DNA of 64,000 bases from Anaerovorax odorimutans DSM 5092 (GCF_000426305.1 NZ_AUFC01000001.1:1-64000); one strand, 5' to 3'; counted from the stretch's first letter, positions 16,749-24,716 are shown. Numbers and translations are program-made. Notes: a model not told the origin generated them from the sequence alone.

Positions 16749-16803
16749 TATTTTTAATGTTTAAGTAAATAATATATTTAACATTAATAAGGAGGTGCTG
16801 TAA

Positions 16804-16992
16804 ATGAAGGCAATAATTGACGAAAGCGGTTGTATAGGATGTGGTATTTGTGTAAATACTTGTCCTCAGGTATTTCAGTTAGGAGAAAATGGACTTGCAC
16901 AAGTAATAAATGATAAAATATCTTCAGATCTTGAAAATGTTGTAGAAGATGCAAAAAATGAATGTCCTGTATCTGTTATTTCCATAAAATAA
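16804..16992 (+). CDS. Single-cluster [4Fe-4S] ferredoxin, skin cargo
   Basis: A 62-residue ferredoxin. Ligands C10, C13, C16 (CIGCGIC) and C54 (ECPVSVI) form one [4Fe-4S] site; C20 is part of the CP turn of the degenerate second half. AAGGAGGTG precedes the ATG. A hairpin (TTAATGTT at 16754-16761 and AACATTAA at 16780-16787) lies just upstream. It is the last gene before the sigK 5' half, whose transcript converges on it. A metabolic ferredoxin as skin cargo is unexpected, and its partner is unknown. Confidence 0.85.
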   Translation: MKAIIDESGCIGCGICVNTCPQVFQLGENGLAQVINDKISSDLENVVEDAKNECPVSVISIK

Positions 16993-17048
16993 TAATTGTA
17001 AAATTAAGGTATAATTTTATTTTTATATCTTAATTTTTTATTTTGAAT

Positions 17049-17432
17049 TTAAATATTATCATATAAATGTTTCCGTAAACTATATATTTCATTTTCTATA
17101 CATTTGGCAGCATAAGTAGCTAATCTGACACTTTTATTTCTGTTATAAGTATTTACTGATTTAATAAGTCCTATTGTGCCTATTGAAATTAAATCATCAG
17201 GATCTTTTCCGGTATTAGAATATTTTTTTGCTATATGAGCAACTAATCTTAAATTACGTTCTACCAAAATATTTTTAGCACACATATCACCTTGTTCATA
17301 GCAAGTTAAATAATAATCTTCTTCTTTCTCAGTAAGCGGTTTGGGAAAAGAATTACCAAGTGCTACATAAGAAGAAAGCAATACTAAAGGATTTGAAAAT
17401 AATAGGGATGCTAAAAGAAAAGATATACTCAT
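17049..17432 (-). CDS. sigK: sigK 5' half (RNA polymerase sigma-K, N-terminal part; spoIVCB equivalent)
   Basis: This encodes the pro-sequence and sigma region 2 of sigma-K. The N-terminal 33 residues are hydrophobic and align with the B. subtilis pro-sequence including SYV and FPKPL, so SpoIVFB-type processing is likely. Region 2 shows [29 protein letters not shown] and [13 protein letters not shown]. The genuine sigK frame ends at I116; the last 11 codons ([11 protein letters not shown]) and the stop are supplied by the skin element. A GGGG-type ribosome site precedes the ATG. Excision joins I116 to the 3' half at 13234-13593. Confidence 0.95.
   Translation of the reverse strand: MSISFLLASLLFSNPLVLLSSYVALGNSFPKPLTEKEEDYYLTCYEQGDMCAKNILVERNLRLVAHIAKKYSNTGKDPDDLISIGTIGLIKSVNTYNRNKSVRLATYAAKCIENEIYSLRKHLYDNI
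17084..17094 (-). repeat. Skin attachment site at the sigK 5' half (core plus arm)
   Basis: Minus-strand AAATGAAATAT, a direct repeat of 13596-13606. Six bases inside the element lies the arm AAATGTTTCCGTA (plus strand, 17065-17077), the exact inverse of the arm near the other end. The two arms are 30 bp apart in the predicted excised circle, with their centre of symmetry inside the core. Confidence 0.9.
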
Positions 17433-17456
17433 TATGTAAACCCCTTTCAGTGTTTA

Positions 17457-17494
17457 ATATACTGTTTATCATTTTATGCCTGATAGCAGTATAT
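17457..17494. promoter_or_regulatory. Inverted repeat upstream of the sigK 5' half
   Basis: ATATACTG (17457-17464) and CAGTATAT (17487-17494) are an 8-bp inverted repeat about 25-60 bp upstream of the sigK start. Minus-strand CATAAAAT inside the repeat resembles a sigma-E/sigma-K -10 element, but no well-spaced -35 was found. It may be a regulator site for sigK; this is inference. Confidence 0.35.
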
Positions 17495-17554
17495 GCACTT
17501 TAAGGGGTCGAAGTGCCTGACCTTATTAAATAAGGATAAGGGTATTAAATTATT

Positions 17555-17710
17555 TTATTTTAGTTCAAAAGACAGACAGTCAACACATTGACATTCAGTT
17601 GGGTTTGATTCATGTGTACCTACTTGAATTGAACCTAATTCACAATATCTTTCATTACTATTATATTTACATTGCTGAACGGAACATTTAATACTTGGAT
17701 TTGAAGCCAT
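17555..17710 (-). CDS. DUF1540 small cysteine-rich protein
   Basis: A 51-residue protein read from ATG 17710-17708 with AAGGAGG 8 bp upstream. It contains KCSVQQCKYN, CELGSIQVG and ECQCVDCLSF, the cysteine pattern of DUF1540 proteins found widely in spore-forming Clostridia. Seven cysteines suggest metal binding. The function is unknown; the family is often sporulation-associated. It is divergent from radC and lies directly upstream of sigK, on the same strand as sigK. Confidence 0.85.
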   Translation of the reverse strand: MASNPSIKCSVQQCKYNSNERYCELGSIQVGTHESNPTECQCVDCLSFELK

Positions 17711-17733
17711 TTTTCTACCTCCTTAAAAAAATT

Positions 17734-17753
17734 TTGTACAATCTCTTGTACAA
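17734..17753. promoter_or_regulatory. Tandem TTGTACAA palindromes before the DUF1540 gene
   Basis: Two copies of the 8-bp palindrome TTGTACAA (17734-17741 and 17746-17753) are 12 bp apart centre to centre. They lie within 45 bp upstream of the DUF1540 start, where a repressor or activator would bind. The protein is unknown. A single TTGTACAA also occurs at 55730. Confidence 0.4.
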
Positions 17754-17904
17754 ATTTATTATTTGAGAATTTAATAATAATATTGAAGGTAATTTTTTGT
17801 TTTTTTAATGGAAGAATTAGTAAAATATAATAAAAAAATTTAAGTTAGATAATACTTAAAAAAGATTTAAAAAAAATTTACGATCTTAAAGAGAGCTTTT
17901 ATGC

Positions 17905-17933
17905 TTGTATTGAGCACTTCAAAATGATAAAAT
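17905..17933 (+). promoter_or_regulatory. Promoter of the radC-mre cluster
   Basis: TTGTAT (17905-17910), a 17-bp spacer and TAAAAT (17928-17933), with a start site near 17940 and a 46-nt leader to radC. It is a good sigma-A match. Confidence 0.6.
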
Positions 17934-17985
17934 ATAAGTTACTCGTTGAGCGGTTAAAAAAAGGGGCCCAAGGAGATATATACAA

Positions 17986-18684
17986 ATGAATAAAGTAACA
18001 ACTTATACTACTATTAAGGAGCTTCCACAGGATGAAAGACCAAGAGAAAAGCTAATCAAACATGGTTCGGGATTTCTTTCCAATTCAGAGCTTTTAGCTA
18101 TTTTAATAGCTACCGGAACAAAAGACAGTTCAGCTGTTATGTTGGCAAATAAAATTCTGTCTCTGAATAAAAAGGGAATATCGTATTTAGTTGATTGTAC
18201 AATTGAAGAACTTTCAAATATACCGGGTATTGGCATTGCTAAATCTACTCAGATTGTTGCGGCTATAGAACTGGGAAAAAGGATTGCCACAAAACCGAAA
18301 GAAAAGCGTATTAATATTAAATCTCCAAAAGAAGTTGCGGATTTATTTATGGAGGAGATGAGGTATTTAAGGAAAGAATTTTTAAAAGTTCTGCTATTGA
18401 ATGCAAAGAATGAAATTATTTCAATTGAAAACACATCTATTGGTGATTTAAATAGTTCCATAGTCCATCCAAGGGAAGTATTTTGTAGTGCTGTTAAAAA
18501 AAGTGCAGCATCTATAATTGTAGTACATAATCATCCAAGCGGAAATCCAATGCCAAGCCAGGAAGATATTAATATTACAGTAAGACTTGCGGAAGCGGGA
18601 AGAATATTAGGTATAAATATATTGGATCATTTAATTATTGGAGATGGGAATTTTGTAAGTTTAAAGGAAAAGATGTTGATATAG
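17986..18684 (+). CDS. radC: RadC family protein (JAB/MPN domain)
   Basis: The 232-residue protein has a helix-hairpin-helix region (LSNIPGIGIAKSTQIVAAIELGK is the core, near residues 68-90) and a C-terminal JAB1/MPN-like domain with HNHPSGNPMPSQED holding the metal-binding histidines. Its cellular function is unsettled; an early link to DNA repair has not held up. It is immediately upstream of mreB with 18 bp between, the classic Firmicutes order radC-mreBCD. Confidence 0.95.
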   Translation: MNKVTTYTTIKELPQDERPREKLIKHGSGFLSNSELLAILIATGTKDSSAVMLANKILSLNKKGISYLVDCTIEELSNIPGIGIAKSTQIVAAIELGKRIATKPKEKRINIKSPKEVADLFMEEMRYLRKEFLKVLLLNAKNEIISIENTSIGDLNSSIVHPREVFCSAVKKSAASIIVVHNHPSGNPMPSQEDINITVRLAEAGRILGINILDHLIIGDGNFVSLKEKMLI

Positions 18685-18702
18685 TCGGAGGAGATAGACA
18701 AA

Positions 18703-19749
18703 ATGTTTATGAAGTTTTTTACTAAAGATATGGGAATAGATTTAGGAACAGCTAATACACTTATTTATGTTAAGGGAAAAGGAATTTTGATTGATGAACC
18801 TTCTGTAATTGCAATGGACAAGTACACTAAGAAAATATTGGCAGTTGGTAAAGAAGCTAAAGAAATGTTAGGAAAAGCACCTAATACAATAAGTGTTATA
18901 AGACCATTGCAGGATGGTGTTATTTCAGATTTTGAAATGACAGCAGCAATGCTTAGAGAATTTGTTAAAAAAGTTATGACTGAAAACTCAATGTTTACAA
19001 GAGTTAGAATTGTTGTAGGAGTACCTGCTGGTGTTACTGAAGTAGAGAAAAGAGCTGTAGAAGAAGTAATTAGACAGCTTGGAGCTAAAGATGTTTTTAT
19101 TTTAGATGAACCAATGGCTGCTGCCATAGGTGCAGGTATGAATGTTGATGGGCCTGAAGGTTGTATGATTGCAGATATTGGTGGAGGTACTGCGGATATT
19201 GCCATAATTTCTCTTGGTGGAATTGTTACAAGTGTTTCACTTAGACATGCAGGAGATAAATTGAACGAGGCTATTGTGGCGTATATGAGAAAAACATATA
19301 ATTTATTAATTGGAGAGGGCACAGCAGAACAAATAAAAGTAAAGATAGCTTGTGTGTATAATGATGAAGAGAATCCTGAAGACATAGAATATATGGATGC
19401 AAAAGGAAGAGATTTAGTAACAGGTCTTCCCAAAGTAGTTAATATAAGTTCCTTAGATGTTATGAAGGCATTGGAAGAGTCAATATGGGTTATAATAGAT
19501 GGTATAAAGAGTACATTGGAACAAGCACCTCCTGAAATTTCCGCGGATATTGTAACCAATGGAATGGTTCTTTCAGGAGGCGGAGCATTGATAAAGGGGC
19601 TTGATAAGCTCATAGAAGCAAATACAGGTATGAAGGTAATTATTGCCGAAAATGCTTTAGAGGCTGTCGCACAAGGTACTGGAATGAGCTTAGCCAGTAT
19701 TGAAAACATTCACAAATATGTCAGAGCTAAAGTTAATTATTATAGATAA
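18703..19749 (+). CDS. mreB: Rod shape-determining protein MreB
   Basis: A bacterial actin that organises lateral-wall synthesis under the membrane. The 348-residue length is normal. Phosphate-1 motif GIDLGTANTLIY, phosphate-2 IADIGGGTADIA and adenosine motif LSGGGALIKGL are present. The start ATGTTTATG leaves two options (18703 or 18709); GGAGGAG lies upstream. It heads mreBCD-mrdA, with mreC 30 bp downstream. Confidence 0.98.
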   Translation: MFMKFFTKDMGIDLGTANTLIYVKGKGILIDEPSVIAMDKYTKKILAVGKEAKEMLGKAPNTISVIRPLQDGVISDFEMTAAMLREFVKKVMTENSMFTRVRIVVGVPAGVTEVEKRAVEEVIRQLGAKDVFILDEPMAAAIGAGMNVDGPEGCMIADIGGGTADIAIISLGGIVTSVSLRHAGDKLNEAIVAYMRKTYNLLIGEGTAEQIKVKIACVYNDEENPEDIEYMDAKGRDLVTGLPKVVNISSLDVMKALEESIWVIIDGIKSTLEQAPPEISADIVTNGMVLSGGGALIKGLDKLIEANTGMKVIIAENALEAVAQGTGMSLASIENIHKYVRAKVNYYR

Positions 19750-19779
19750 GAATAGGGTATTTAAGGGTAGGGATAATCG

Positions 19780-20613
19780 ATGAAATGGTTTAGAAATCAC
19801 AAACAAATATCCATTATAGTCACAGTAATGATAGTATTGATGTTTATTATCGTATCATCTTATTCTAACGCAGGAAGTTCATTTTTTGGCGGACATGTGA
19901 TACATAATATCATTACATTTATACAAAAGCCAATTTCTGGATCTGCTAATGGCGTGGAATCGGGATTAAAGGGAATTTTTAAATTTCGAACTATTATTAA
20001 GGAAAATGAAGCATTGAAAGATGAAAATTCAGCATTAAAATTAGAAAATATTAAGCTTAAGTTAAATAAAAAGGAATTAAAAGATCTTAAAGATCTTTCA
20101 AATATATTAAACTATAACAGTGTAAATGACAATTATAATTATGTTACGGCAGATGTTACATCTATGGATGGTTCCAATTGGTTTAATATATTTACAATTA
20201 ATGCAGGAAGTAAAGATGGCCTTTATAAAGATGCTGTTGTAATGGATGGATATGGACTGATTGGAAGAGTTTTGGATTTGGGATCTAATTGGTCAAAGGT
20301 TATTTCAATTATTGATGAATCTAATTCTGTAAGTTTTAAGGTGCAAAGAGAAAAAGATAAAGACTTGCTGGGTATATTATCAGGGGATGGTAAAGGAGGT
20401 CTTACAGGCTTTATGTTGGACCCGGAAGCTGCAGTTGTTGAAGGAGATTTATTAATAACTACTGGAATGGGAATGTATCCCGAAGGTATTGCCATTGGCA
20501 AGGTGGATAAGATAGAACTTAATCCAGATACCTTGCTTAAAACTTTAAAAATTGAATCCACAGTGGATTTTAAAAGTATAGAAAAAGTAACGGTTATTAT
20601 TTCTAAAAGTTAA
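19780..20613 (+). CDS. mreC: Cell shape-determining protein MreC
   Basis: A 277-residue membrane-anchored protein of the elongasome. One N-terminal transmembrane helix (about residues 9-26) is followed by a coiled coil (about 75-112, Leu/Lys/Glu-rich) and the beta-barrel MreC domain with VVMDGYGLIGRV and GLLITTG-like strands near the end. It is between mreB and mreD in the canonical operon order. Confidence 0.95.
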   Translation: MKWFRNHKQISIIVTVMIVLMFIIVSSYSNAGSSFFGGHVIHNIITFIQKPISGSANGVESGLKGIFKFRTIIKENEALKDENSALKLENIKLKLNKKELKDLKDLSNILNYNSVNDNYNYVTADVTSMDGSNWFNIFTINAGSKDGLYKDAVVMDGYGLIGRVLDLGSNWSKVISIIDESNSVSFKVQREKDKDLLGILSGDGKGGLTGFMLDPEAAVVEGDLLITTGMGMYPEGIAIGKVDKIELNPDTLLKTLKIESTVDFKSIEKVTVIISKS

Positions 20614-20638
20614 TTATATTTTGTATTGGGAGGCAATA

Positions 20639-21157
20639 TTGAAATATTTTATTGCATTTGTTATATTTTTATTAGGATTTGTATTACAATCTACGTTGCT
20701 TAATAATATAAGTATATTAGCAATTACACCAAATATTATATTATGCTTGGTAATTATTTTTACATTTTTGTATGATGGTTATTTTGGCATTGTATTTGGT
20801 GTGTTGTTTGGATTGGTACAGGATCTTTTTTTTGGTCCAATAGTAGGAATTGCAGCTCTTTGTTATTTTATTATTAGTTTATTAATATATGGGACAAAAA
20901 AATATATTAATAAAGAAAATATTTTTTCAGCATTAATACTTACTATAATCGGTACGTTGTTATATAATTTATCTTATTGGCTTTTAACTACTTTATTTGG
21001 ATCTAGTTATTCTGTTAAGGTTATGCTGAAGGTGGATGCTGTTACATTAGTATATAATATTATAATATCGATTATATTATATTTTATTTTAATTAAAAAA
21101 GTTGTGAGACATCCGACAGATAAATATATAAAAGGAACTTTTATTAACTATGAATAG
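20639..21157 (+). CDS. mreD: Rod shape-determining protein MreD
   Basis: A 172-residue membrane protein with about five transmembrane helices. FDGYFG-type (FLYDGYFGIVFGVLFGL) and FFGPIVGI segments are typical of MreD. I chose the TTG at 20639 because GGGAGG lies 7 bp before it; an upstream in-frame TTG at 20621 precedes that ribosome site. The end overlaps mrdA by 8 bp, indicating coupling. Confidence 0.9.
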   Translation: MKYFIAFVIFLLGFVLQSTLLNNISILAITPNIILCLVIIFTFLYDGYFGIVFGVLFGLVQDLFFGPIVGIAALCYFIISLLIYGTKKYINKENIFSALILTIIGTLLYNLSYWLLTTLFGSSYSVKVMLKVDAVTLVYNIIISIILYFILIKKVVRHPTDKYIKGTFINYE

Positions 21158-23909
21158 ATGGATGAAAACCAGAAATGGTCAAATATTATTGTTGATTATA
21201 ATTCTTATGTCAGTGTTAGGTATAAGATTATTTGTATTAACTGTTTTACAATATCAAGATTGGGATACTGCATCGCGAGATATTAGTACGAAGAGTATAT
21301 ACACATCAGCGCCTAGAGGAAGAATATTAGATAGATATGGAAGGCTTTTAGCAGGAAATATTTCCAGCTTTACAGTACAGTTTAGTGCTGGAGATTTGGA
21401 ATCAAAGGAGATCAATAAAATTTCTTCTAACTTAATAAAAGTATTAGAACGAAATGGCGACGAATATGATGATAATTTTCCTATAATAATGGAAAATGGT
21501 AAATTTTATTATACTTATCAAAAAGAAATTGAAGAATGGTTATCTTCTCAAAATATGCCATCTAATTTAACTGCAGAACAAGCATTTGAAGAGCTAAAAA
21601 GTAAAAACAATATTGAAGAATCTATGGATAAGTACGAAGCTCAGGTACAGCTTCAAACCGTATACAATATTTACCCTCCTATTTCTGTAAGGAATTTTCA
21701 ATATTTAAGAGATTTGGATAAACAGAGTTTTTTAGGCAGATTTAAATTGGATTTAGACTTAACTGCTAAAGAGGCTTTTTATGAGCTTAGAGATCAATTT
21801 GAAATAGACCCAAATTTGTCAGATGAAGAAGCAAGAAAAATTATGATTATAAGAAATCATATTTCATCCCAAGGGTACAGAAAGTATATGCCAGCAAAGA
21901 TAGCTTACAATGTTTCGGATGAAACAGTTGTCATATTGAAAGAAAAAAGCGAAGATTTAAAAGGGGTAGAAGTTGTCGCTGAATCTGTAAGATATTATCC
22001 AAATAATAATCTTGCTTCCCATGTCCTAGGGTATCTTGGTAAAATTTCTGAAAGTGATAAAGAAAAATACGTGGATGAACTTGGCTATAATGCCAATGAT
22101 ATGATTGGCAAGGAAGGTATAGAAAAAGTAGAAGAGTCAACATTAAAGGGCAAGGATGGCGTACAGCGTGTACAAGTAAATGCTAATGGCGAAAAAGTAA
22201 AAGTTATTGAAGAAACGGAACCTGAAAAAGGTAAAGATGTTTATCTTACTTTAGATTTGGAGCTTCAAAAAATTGCAGAAGAAACATTGAAAGAAACCCT
22301 TACAAAATTACAAGTTGGCGGTACTTATGAAAGTCCTATGGGATTAGGAAATTATAAATTTAATAAAACATTGCCAAATGCAAATACCGGAGCGGTTGTT
22401 GTATTGGATGTTGCGACAAGTGATGTACTTGCTATGGCAAGTTATCCTAATTTTGATCCTAATTTATTTGTAACTGGAATAAGCAAAGAAGATTGGAATT
22501 CTTTGCAAAGTAAGAATCCTAGAGATAAGTTGGCTCCGTTACCTTTATATAATGTTGCTGCACTCACTGCTGTACAGCCAGGATCTACTTTTAAAATGGT
22601 AACTGCAACTGCAGGTCTTGAAAATGGTTTGGATCCTAATAGGAAGTTGTATGCAAATGGTGTGGTGAACATAGGAACGCAATCCTATGGTTGCCTAATC
22701 TGGAATGATCATAGAGGAGTTCATGGATATATAAACCTTATGGAAGCTTTAGAAGTATCTTGTAACTATTATTTCTTTGATGTGGCAGCAGGAAAGGATT
22801 TTTACAATAATAAATCATTAGGCTTAAACGGTCCTATGGGTATTGAAAATATTTCAAAATATGCTAATCAATATGGTTTAGGTCTGGATACCGGAATAGA
22901 AATAACCGAGCGTGTAGTTCCAGTTCCAAGTGAAGAAAGAAAAATTAAGCAAAAAAAAGCTACACTAAGGAATGTATTAATTAGTAATGCAGAAATATAT
23001 TTTAAATCCAGTGTACTGAAAGATAAGGAATTATTAGAAAAAAATATAGATACTATAGTCAGTTGGACTGAGGAAAATCCTAAAAGAAGAGAATTAATTA
23101 AAAGGATGAGTAATATTGGTATAAAAGATGAAAAATGTGAAGCTGTAGCTGATTTATGTAAATTTGATTATTTTAATAATGCTAATTGGACTACTGGTGA
23201 TGTGTTAAATATCGCTATTGGTCAAGGTGAAAATGCATATACTCCTCTACAGATGGCAAATTATGTAGCAACAATTGGTAATAAAGGTGTTCATAATAAA
23301 GTAAGTTTAATAAGAGGTTTGGAAGGCAAAGGTATTATAGAAAGAGAAAAAGGTAATAAGATTGATGTTTCTGATCAATCTCATTTAGATGCTATTATTG
23401 ATGGGATGAAAAGAGTTGTATATGGTCAAAGAGGAAGCTTGAAAATATTGTCATCTCTTCCAGTGGAAGTAGCTGTAAAAACAGGAACCGCAGAAAGAGA
23501 AGGTAAGATAGATCCTCCAGACGAAGCAGAATACATTAAATCAAATTTACAAAGAATTGATTCTAAATTATCGTGGGATGCTGTTGAAGCAGAAATTAAA
23601 AGACTCATGAAAGAATATCCTGATACGTATACATCAAGGGATATAGCAGTAAGGAGAGCAGTTATTAACCTTAGTAATGGATCTGTTACTTATGCTAAAA
23701 TAGATGCTTATAAAGCCGATTATGATAATTTTGCGTGGGTTGTAGGCTTAGCTCCTGCAGATGATCCTAAAATTGCTATTGCAGTACTTTTAGTACAAGG
23801 AAATACGTCAACTTATACAGGACCAATGGTAAGAGATATTATTGCAAAATATTTGGAGCTTGATAAGACTTATACTGACTATGATTTAAATACAAATATC
23901 ACACAATAG
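21150..23909 (+). CDS. mrdA: Penicillin-binding protein 2 (elongasome transpeptidase), enlarged
   Basis: This is the class B transpeptidase of rod growth. At 919 residues it is well above the usual 600-700. It has an N-terminal helix (10-32), the pedestal domain starting APRGRILDRYGR, and catalytic motifs S479-T-F-K482, S537-C-N539 and K777-T-G779. The extra length lies in three places: a helical insertion around residues 110-230, one around 590-690 between SxN and KTG, and about 70 charged residues directly after KTG (EREGKIDPPDEAEY onward) before FAWVVGLAP. It follows mreD with an 8-bp overlap and precedes minD. Confidence 0.93.
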   Translation: MNRWMKTRNGQILLLIIILMSVLGIRLFVLTVLQYQDWDTASRDISTKSIYTSAPRGRILDRYGRLLAGNISSFTVQFSAGDLESKEINKISSNLIKVLERNGDEYDDNFPIIMENGKFYYTYQKEIEEWLSSQNMPSNLTAEQAFEELKSKNNIEESMDKYEAQVQLQTVYNIYPPISVRNFQYLRDLDKQSFLGRFKLDLDLTAKEAFYELRDQFEIDPNLSDEEARKIMIIRNHISSQGYRKYMPAKIAYNVSDETVVILKEKSEDLKGVEVVAESVRYYPNNNLASHVLGYLGKISESDKEKYVDELGYNANDMIGKEGIEKVEESTLKGKDGVQRVQVNANGEKVKVIEETEPEKGKDVYLTLDLELQKIAEETLKETLTKLQVGGTYESPMGLGNYKFNKTLPNANTGAVVVLDVATSDVLAMASYPNFDPNLFVTGISKEDWNSLQSKNPRDKLAPLPLYNVAALTAVQPGSTFKMVTATAGLENGLDPNRKLYANGVVNIGTQSYGCLIWNDHRGVHGYINLMEALEVSCNYYFFDVAAGKDFYNNKSLGLNGPMGIENISKYANQYGLGLDTGIEITERVVPVPSEERKIKQKKATLRNVLISNAEIYFKSSVLKDKELLEKNIDTIVSWTEENPKRRELIKRMSNIGIKDEKCEAVADLCKFDYFNNANWTTGDVLNIAIGQGENAYTPLQMANYVATIGNKGVHNKVSLIRGLEGKGIIEREKGNKIDVSDQSHLDAIIDGMKRVVYGQRGSLKILSSLPVEVAVKTGTAEREGKIDPPDEAEYIKSNLQRIDSKLSWDAVEAEIKRLMKEYPDTYTSRDIAVRRAVINLSNGSVTYAKIDAYKADYDNFAWVVGLAPADDPKIAIAVLLVQGNTSTYTGPMVRDIIAKYLELDKTYTDYDLNTNITQ

Positions 23910-23947
23910 AAGGACATAATAGGAAAAACGATATAAAGGAGCAAAAT

Positions 23948-24664
23948 ATGGGAAAGGTAATATTGGTGGCCTCTGGAAAAGGTGGGGTTGGAAAAACTGT
24001 ATTTACTACAAATATGGGAGTAACATTGGCTCAACAAGGGAAAAAGGTTGTTCTTATAGATATGAATATGGGACTTAGGAATCTTGATATTTGTTTAGGT
24101 CTTGAGAGTAAGATAGTTTATGATGTGGCAGATGTTCTTGGAGGAATGTGCAGAATAAAACAGGCTCTTGTAAGAGACAGGAGATTTCCGCAGCTTTATC
24201 TGATGTCTGCTGCACAATATAAAGAAAAAGTTGAAATGACACCTTTGCATATGAAAGTATTATGCCAAAAATTAAAAAAGAATTTTGACTATATAATTAT
24301 AGATGCACCTGCAGGTATTGATGATGGACTTTCATTAGCTGCAGCAGGTGCAGATAGTGCAGTTATTGTAACTGTCCCGGAATATGCAGCAGTTAGAGAT
24401 GCAGATATGGTAGATAAAGAACTTTTGGAGCTTGGAGTAAAAGAAAGATGTTATGTTGTGAATAAATTAAAATTAGAATTATTTTATACAGAATTGGTTC
24501 CTAGCTTAAATGATATTGCAGAAAATTTAAAGCCTGATATAGCTGGAATTATACAATATGATGAAAATATTCATATTTCATCAAACAATGGAATTCCTAT
24601 TGTTACTCAAGAGGGGACTTATATTCAAGAAAATTTCTCAAATATAGTAAAACGAATAATATAA
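23948..24664 (+). CDS. minD: MinD-like septum-site ATPase
   Basis: A 238-residue P-loop ATPase with the deviant Walker A motif KGGVGKT (residues 11-17), the switch region IDMNMGLRNLD and DAPAGID as Walker B. It matches MinD, which restricts division sites. The C-terminus ends ENFSNIVKRII, a short possible membrane-targeting helix weaker than the usual KGFLAKLFG-type end. Neither minC nor minE is next to it, although minC usually precedes minD in mre clusters. It could be a MinD paralogue with another partner. Confidence 0.85.
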   Translation: MGKVILVASGKGGVGKTVFTTNMGVTLAQQGKKVVLIDMNMGLRNLDICLGLESKIVYDVADVLGGMCRIKQALVRDRRFPQLYLMSAAQYKEKVEMTPLHMKVLCQKLKKNFDYIIIDAPAGIDDGLSLAAAGADSAVIVTVPEYAAVRDADMVDKELLELGVKERCYVVNKLKLELFYTELVPSLNDIAENLKPDIAGIIQYDENIHISSNNGIPIVTQEGTYIQENFSNIVKRII

Positions 24665-24668
24665 TAAA

Positions 24669-24716
24669 ATAGTTATTTAAAACGCATTCTAATTAGAATG
24701 CGTTTTAAATAACTAT
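24669..24716. terminator. Perfect 48-bp palindrome, bidirectional terminator
   Basis: Every base of 24669-24692 pairs with 24693-24716; the core is CATTCTAATTAGAATG. It lies between the convergent minD and rodA genes and has T-rich flanks on each side, so it should terminate both transcripts. No loop bases remain unpaired in the DNA form. Confidence 0.85.

Larger units (their letters stand above)
13596..17094. mobile_element. Miniature skin element interrupting sigK
   Basis: The element is 3,488 bp, measured from one 11-bp core to the other. It splits sigK after codon 116, at the position used in B. subtilis (after CIENEI). It contains the recombinase on the minus strand and three plus-strand genes: an NdpA-like protein, a 62-residue orphan and a ferredoxin. 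There are no phage structural genes, whereas the known skin elements of B. subtilis (about 48 kb) and Clostridioides difficile (about 15 kb) are prophage-derived and much larger. Excision by the 11-bp repeats restores a continuous 236-codon sigK. Confidence 0.93.

Noticed and set aside
13234-17432. Two separate truncated sigma factor genes or a sigK pseudogene
   Set aside because: Both halves are intact on the same strand, an 11-bp repeat marks both ends, and joining restores the exact frame with a recombinase gene between them.
17433-17554. Convincing sigma-E or sigma-K promoter for the sigK 5' half
   Set aside because: CATAAAAT and CATATACT are present but no -35 at the right distance; only an inverted repeat is reported.
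18765-19709. Long minus-strand open frame (314 codons) opposite mreB
   Set aside because: It lies entirely antisense to the clearly identified mreB, has no ribosome site and no family resemblance; it is a by-product of mreB codon use.
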